From JBBSUQ01 sp038234235 (GTDB lineage: Bacteria; Bacteroidota; Bacteroidia; Flavobacteriales_D; Crocinitomicaceae): a stretch of DNA of 27,016 nt. The stretch's first letter is position 1, and each line of letters starts with the position of its first letter. Positions 23,235-27,016 of the stretch are shown here, in pieces. The stretch is from positions 1 through 27,016 of the forward strand of contig JBBSUQ010000019.1 of the NCBI GenBank assembly GCA_038234235.1, read 5' to 3'. Both the position numbers and the translations under genes were made by a program. Below the pieces are notes generated by a model, which was not told where the DNA came from, made no database searches, and saw nothing but the letters and a program-made list of their open reading frames with translations.

Positions 23235-24197
23235 ATGAAAATTTTAGCAAACGATGGGATATCGGCATTAGGAAAAATATTATTAGAGCAATCCGGATTC
23301 CAAGTAATTACTAATAATGTTCCTCAAGGGGAACTTGCAAAGTACATAAATGATAATGAAGTAGCCATTCTTTTAGTGAGAAGTGCAACTACTGCACGTA
23401 AAGAATTAATTGATGCTTGTCCGTCTTTAAAACTGATTGGTCGTGGTGGTGTTGGAATGGACAATATCGATGTACAATATGCCAGAGACAAAGGTATATT
23501 AGTTGAAAACACACCTGCTTCTTCCTCACAATCTGTTGCAGAATTAGTAGTGGGACAATTGTTTGCTATATCGAGATTTTTACACAATTCTCACAAAAAT
23601 ATGGAGACTGGCGATTTCGCTAAATTGAAAAAAGAATATGGCAAGGGTGTTGAATTGAGAGGTAAAACTTTGGGAATTATTGGTTTTGGAAGAATCGGAC
23701 AAAGTTTGGCTTCTTATGCACTAGGAATAGGCATGAAAGTTAAAGCTGTTGGTCAAATCAAAGAAACTATTGAAATTTCTTTAAAACATATTGAAGGAGC
23801 AGGAAATTTAAAAATCAGCATTGATGTTACAGATAATTTAGAGGAAGTTTTATCAACTTGTGATTATCTTTCTTTACATGTTCCGAAGCAAAAAGACGGT
23901 TCTGCAGTTCTTGGCAAGAAAGAATTTGCTCAAATGAAAGATGGCATTCGAATAGCAAATGCTGCAAGAGGCGGAGTGATTGATGAAGATGCATTATTGG
24001 AAGCTTTAGAGAGTGGGAAAGTTAGTGCGATTGCATTAGATGTTTTTGAAAATGAACCAAATCCAAGAAAAGATTTGTTAAACCATCCGAAAATTGCTAC
24101 AACGCCACATATTGGCGCAGCAACGGGTGAAGCTCAAGATAGAATTGGTGAAGAAATGGCAACGATAATAATCGATGCGTTTGGCACAATGAATTAA
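23235..24197 (+). CDS. serA: D-3-phosphoglycerate dehydrogenase, short (ACT-less) form
   Basis: A 320-aa D-2-hydroxyacid dehydrogenase catalysing the first step of serine synthesis from 3-phosphoglycerate. The dinucleotide-binding glycine motif is GIIGFGRIG (147-155). Catalytic residues are Arg245 (NAARGG), Glu274 (FENEP) and His292 (PHIGAAT). There is no C-terminal ACT or ASB domain, so the usual serine feedback through ACT is absent, as in other short Bacteroidota enzymes. The end of the second Rossmann strand reads KVKAVGQ, where NAD-dependent members normally have an Asp that binds the adenine ribose; Gly occupies that position here. It sits 4 bp after serC and 17 bp before the DUF1015 gene, which strongly supports the serine-synthesis assignment. 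Confidence 0.94.
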   Translation: MKILANDGISALGKILLEQSGFQVITNNVPQGELAKYINDNEVAILLVRSATTARKELIDACPSLKLIGRGGVGMDNIDVQYARDKGILVENTPASSSQSVAELVVGQLFAISRFLHNSHKNMETGDFAKLKKEYGKGVELRGKTLGIIGFGRIGQSLASYALGIGMKVKAVGQIKETIEISLKHIEGAGNLKISIDVTDNLEEVLSTCDYLSLHVPKQKDGSAVLGKKEFAQMKDGIRIANAARGGVIDEDALLEALESGKVSAIALDVFENEPNPRKDLLNHPKIATTPHIGAATGEAQDRIGEEMATIIIDAFGTMN

Positions 24198-24214
24198 GAT
24201 TCTGTCTTTAAAAT

Positions 24215-25459
24215 ATGTCTAAAATAAAAGCTTTTAGAGCTATAAGACCAGTAAGAGATAAAGTGCACTTGGTTGCGACAAGACCTGTTTATTCGTATAG
24301 AAAAAATGTGTTGAAGGCAAAATTGGAAGACAATCCTTTTACTTTTTTGCACATAATTAATCCTGAGTTTGATAAAACTGTAAGAACACGACCAAATTCA
24401 AGTCAAAGATTTTTACAAGTTAAAAAAAAGTACCAAACTTTTCTAGATTCTGGAATACTTCAACAAGATAGCGATGCACATTTATACCTTTACAGACAAA
24501 CAAAAAATGGTCATGTTTATACCGGAATAATTGCAGGCGCGAGCGTTGAAGAATATAAAAACGATTCTATTAAAAAACACGAAGCTACTCTTACCACTCG
24601 TGAGCAAATGTTTACCGATTATTTGGAACATGTTGGTTTTAATGCTGAGCCTGTGTTGCTTTCGTATACGGGAACATTAGAAATTAAAAAGAACATTGCC
24701 GAAGTTTTGTTAGAACGTCCAGAATATGAATTTACGACTACTGATCGCGTTAAGCACGAATTGTGGGTTATAAATCTTGAAATGTCGCTAAATATTATAG
24801 AAGCTTTTGAAAAAATAGATGCGCTTTATATTGCTGATGGTCACCATCGATCTGCATCTTCGGTGGCTTTCGCTGAAAAAACAACAAATCCAACTGAGAA
24901 TAAAAATTATTTTTTATCTTATCTAATTGATGAAACTGAATTAAACATTTTAGAATTCAATCGTTTGGTAGAATCTATCGCTCCGTTTACTGAAAACCAG
25001 TTTATTGATAAATTGAAAGAATCATTTGTTGTTATACCATTAGAAAATGCGATAAAACCAAAGAAAGAACATCAATTTACAATGTGTTTGAAAGGCAAAT
25101 GGTATAATTTGGATTGGAAAGACGATAAAAAATTTATAAATCATCCGGTAGAAAATTTAGACAGTGCCATACTTACAAGACATATTTTAAGTCCTATTTT
25201 AGGTGTCAGAGATTTAAAAACCAATCCATCAGTTCAATTTATTAGTGGCGCCGAAGAATTGACTACTATGGAAATGTTGGTAAACAATAATAAATTAGAT
25301 TCCAAATTGGGCAGATTTGATGCACTTTTCATTCTGTATCCAGCAACAATGGATCAAGTTAAAAAGGTAGCCGATAACCAAATGATAATGCCCCCAAAAT
25401 CTACCTGGGTAGAGCCAAAATTAAGAAGTGGCTTGACAATTTACAATTTAGAAGAATGA
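24215..25459 (+). CDS. DUF1015-family protein
   Basis: A 414-aa soluble protein of the DUF1015 family, which is widespread, often found in serine operons and without an established biochemical activity. Features of the family are the N-terminal KIKAFRAIRPVRDKV, the KHEATLTTRE segment (His/Glu/Arg-rich, about residues 121-130) and IADGHHRSASS (about 207-217), which looks like a catalytic or phosphate-binding loop. There is no signal peptide or membrane segment. It follows serA by 17 bp and overlaps yggS by 4 bp, so all four genes are one translationally coupled operon. The context suggests a role tied to serine or PLP metabolism; that is inference from position only. Confidence 0.9.
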   Translation: MSKIKAFRAIRPVRDKVHLVATRPVYSYRKNVLKAKLEDNPFTFLHIINPEFDKTVRTRPNSSQRFLQVKKKYQTFLDSGILQQDSDAHLYLYRQTKNGHVYTGIIAGASVEEYKNDSIKKHEATLTTREQMFTDYLEHVGFNAEPVLLSYTGTLEIKKNIAEVLLERPEYEFTTTDRVKHELWVINLEMSLNIIEAFEKIDALYIADGHHRSASSVAFAEKTTNPTENKNYFLSYLIDETELNILEFNRLVESIAPFTENQFIDKLKESFVVIPLENAIKPKKEHQFTMCLKGKWYNLDWKDDKKFINHPVENLDSAILTRHILSPILGVRDLKTNPSVQFISGAEELTTMEMLVNNNKLDSKLGRFDALFILYPATMDQVKKVADNQMIMPPKSTWVEPKLRSGLTIYNLEE

Positions 25460-26109
25460 TTGCAGAAAATTTATCAGAAATAAAGAAAAATATTCCTACA
25501 AACGCACTTCTAGTTGCCGTTTCTAAAACTTACGGAGTTGCTGAAATAATGGAAGCATACAATGCCGGGCAAAAGCATTTTGGGGAAAACAAAGTCCAAG
25601 AACTACAAACAAAAGTCAACGAATTGCCAAATGATATTCAATGGCATTTAATTGGACATTTGCAATCTAATAAGGTAAAATACATTGCTCCTTATATTTC
25701 TCTGATTCATTCCGTAGATTCCATTTCATTGTTAAAAGAAATAGACAAACAAGCCAAAAAAAATGATCGAATTATTGATTGTCTGTTGCAATTTCATGTG
25801 GCGCAAGAAGAAAGTAAATACGGTTTAACTTTGGCTCAGGCGCAAGAATTACTGGAAAGCAAAGAAATTGTCGAATTTCAGAATATCAATATTGTTGGAA
25901 TTATGGGAATGGCTTCTAATGTTGACGATGAAAATCAAGTTAGAAATGAGTTTGGAGAATTAGCAAATATTTTCCATGTTTTAAAAAGTCATTATTTTAA
26001 ATTTAATGCTGATTTCAGACATATTAGCATGGGAATGAGTGGCGATTATGAGTTGGCAATAGAAGAAGGAAGCACGATGATTAGAGTTGGAAGCAAAATT
26101 TTCTCTTAA
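25456..26109 (+). CDS. yggS: YggS/PLPBP-family pyridoxal phosphate homeostasis protein
   Basis: A 217-aa single-domain (beta/alpha)8 protein that binds PLP but is not a known catalyst; loss of homologues disturbs PLP and amino-acid balance. Lys24 in AVSKTYG binds the cofactor. FGENKVQE, WHLIGHLQSNKVK, IHSVDS and the C-terminal SMGMSGDYELAIEEGSTMIRVGS with its phosphate-binding Ser/Thr are standard. The ATG overlaps the DUF1015 stop by 4 bp (ATGA). Its presence next to serC, a PLP enzyme, fits a cofactor-supply role for this operon. Confidence 0.95.
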   Translation: MIAENLSEIKKNIPTNALLVAVSKTYGVAEIMEAYNAGQKHFGENKVQELQTKVNELPNDIQWHLIGHLQSNKVKYIAPYISLIHSVDSISLLKEIDKQAKKNDRIIDCLLQFHVAQEESKYGLTLAQAQELLESKEIVEFQNINIVGIMGMASNVDDENQVRNEFGELANIFHVLKSHYFKFNADFRHISMGMSGDYELAIEEGSTMIRVGSKIFS

Positions 26110-26181
26110 CAATTCCTAATTATTAATTTTCATTCTCAATTCTACTAAAATTAAACTTAACTTCAACAAAAAACATATTTT

Positions 26182-26832
26182 ATGAAAGTAAACATCCTTG
26201 AAGTAAATACAGTTAATGAATTGAATTTTTACTGGAAAAAAGAAGATTACATCCAATTATTACATGAATTTGGCTTACCAGATACAGACGGATTAAAAGA
26301 CAGTGAAATCTTTGAATACATACAAATGTCGGTTTCTGAACTTGAACCTAATGAAGCTGCAGAATTGGTTTTGCAATACAAATTGGGCGATAAATTGAAT
26401 GAAAATCAGATCCAGAATATCTCAAATGAAATGATGATTGATAGAGTTGCGGAAGAATACCGAGATCCAGCATTGCATTGTGATTTATACAATATCAATC
26501 AACTTTTATACAAAGCTTACAATGGCAAATTCCCGAATACAGAAGCTTCGATAATTAAAATTCAAATCGAAAACTTTAAAGAAGAAATAACTCAAGAAGT
26601 ACTAACAAAAGCAATTGCGCATGGCCTGAACGATCATAATTTACTGCACCGTTTATTTCCCAAACAAATTTCTGGAGAAATGTCATTTACAGATTTAGAA
26701 AACGTTATTTGGCACATTGATAAAAAAGAAGATAATACATTTGAGGTCACCACATCAAAATATTGGATCAGTAAAGAAGATTTCAGAGGATTTGAGTACG
26801 ATTGTGAGATTGAATTCCATGAGGAGGAGTGA
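26182..26832 (+). CDS. Conserved hypothetical protein, acidic
   Basis: A 216-aa acidic soluble protein without signal peptide or membrane segment. I believe it belongs to a hypothetical family found only in Bacteroidota: the segments LNEGQ/LNENQIQNISNEMM, VAEEY, ALHCDLYNINQLLYKAYNGK and FPNTEASIIKIQI look strongly constrained, but I know no function. The C-terminal half may form a beta-rich domain ending in ECEIEFHEEE-like acidic residues (DCEIEFHEEE here). The ATG at 26182 is preceded by an A-rich leader. It starts 72 bp after yggS with no terminator between, so it may be read from the serine operon. Confidence 0.7.
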   Translation: MKVNILEVNTVNELNFYWKKEDYIQLLHEFGLPDTDGLKDSEIFEYIQMSVSELEPNEAAELVLQYKLGDKLNENQIQNISNEMMIDRVAEEYRDPALHCDLYNINQLLYKAYNGKFPNTEASIIKIQIENFKEEITQEVLTKAIAHGLNDHNLLHRLFPKQISGEMSFTDLENVIWHIDKKEDNTFEVTTSKYWISKEDFRGFEYDCEIEFHEEE

Positions 26833-26835
26833 TTA

Positions 26836-26882
26836 ATTGTTAATTATATAATTGTTAATTGTTAATTATATAATTGTTAATT
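26836..26882. repeat. Short 22-bp-period tandem repeat
   Basis: The unit starting ATTGTTAATTATATAATTG occurs at 26836 and again at 26858, with a partial third start at 26880. The units are nearly palindromic (AATTATATAATT core). It lies between two convergent genes and could act as a weak bidirectional structure; no T-run terminator is evident. Confidence 0.75.
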
Positions 26883-26914
26883 TTTATTCTCCGAATTTTA
26901 CAGTTCATTTCAAA

Positions 26915-27016
26915 TTAAATTTCCGAATCATAATTACTCACAAAATATTCTATATATTCCCTCAATTTCGTTCCCAAAAAATAGGGTAAATTCATTAGAT
27001 AATATTTCTTTCCTGT
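26915..27016 (-). CDS. C-terminal end of a second AAA/DUF4143-type ATPase (partial)
   Basis: On the minus strand one frame enters from the right edge and runs 33 codons to a TAA at 26915-26917. Its residues GKKYYLMNLPYFLGTKL align with MKKPYKLMNLPYYLGTKL at the C-terminus of the DUF4143 ATPase at 20629-21996, and the next residues (REYIEYFVSN versus PEYVTYFIEN) match equally well. This is clearly the tail of a homologous gene whose body lies outside the window. Whether the gene is intact cannot be seen. Confidence 0.85.
   Translation of the reverse strand, partial: TGKKYYLMNLPYFLGTKLREYIEYFVSNYDSEI

Overview
The window is chromosomal DNA from a low-GC member of the Bacteroidota, probably a free-living relative of the Flavobacteriia, Chitinophagia or Saprospiria. 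Evidence for this is the high A+T content, Bacteroidota-type promoter boxes (TAnnTTTG) with A-rich leaders instead of clear Shine-Dalgarno sites, a CarboxypepD_reg-TonB receptor with a small RGPP-ending partner, a Bacteroidota-style Omp85 lipoprotein, an exported M49 peptidase, and a serC-serA(short)-DUF1015-yggS cluster. I see no rRNA, tRNA, CRISPR array or intact transposase gene.

Left part (1-3400): the 3' part of a subtilisin-family protease cut by the window edge, a strong terminator, then a gene-poor gap with a compact promoter-hairpin unit that could be a ~60-nt small RNA. After it come an exported NTF2-like protein and a zinc-ribbon protein of unknown role. The minus-strand block 3408-6704 reads as one outer-membrane uptake module: a small Cys/His membrane protein, a TonB-dependent receptor and a surface lipoprotein. 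The lipoprotein gene is bracketed by an 18-bp perfect inverted repeat.

Centre (6798-20068): a second minus-strand operon (SpoU methyltransferase, unknown lipoprotein, dipeptidyl-peptidase III) ends at a strong hairpin. It diverges from a TamA/BamA-like Omp85 gene across only a few tens of bases. A PcrA/UvrD helicase follows on the minus strand. Housekeeping genes then run rightwards: class II fructose-bisphosphate aldolase, acetyl-CoA carboxylase beta subunit, ribosomal protein S15 and polynucleotide phosphorylase.

Right part (20069-27016): a 560-bp gap contains nested inverted repeats and six copies of an exact 33-bp-period tandem repeat, directly upstream of an AAA/DUF4143 ATPase. Next is a tight serine/PLP operon: phosphoserine aminotransferase, ACT-less phosphoglycerate dehydrogenase, a DUF1015 protein and the PLP-homeostasis protein YggS. 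A conserved hypothetical follows. The last 102 bases encode, on the minus strand, the C-terminus of a second DUF4143-type ATPase homologous to the one 5 kb to the left.

Most genes are ordinary. The parts that stand out are the repeat array with paired DUF4143 ATPases, the inverted-repeat-bracketed lipoprotein in the TonB module, and the possible small RNA at 1703-1778.
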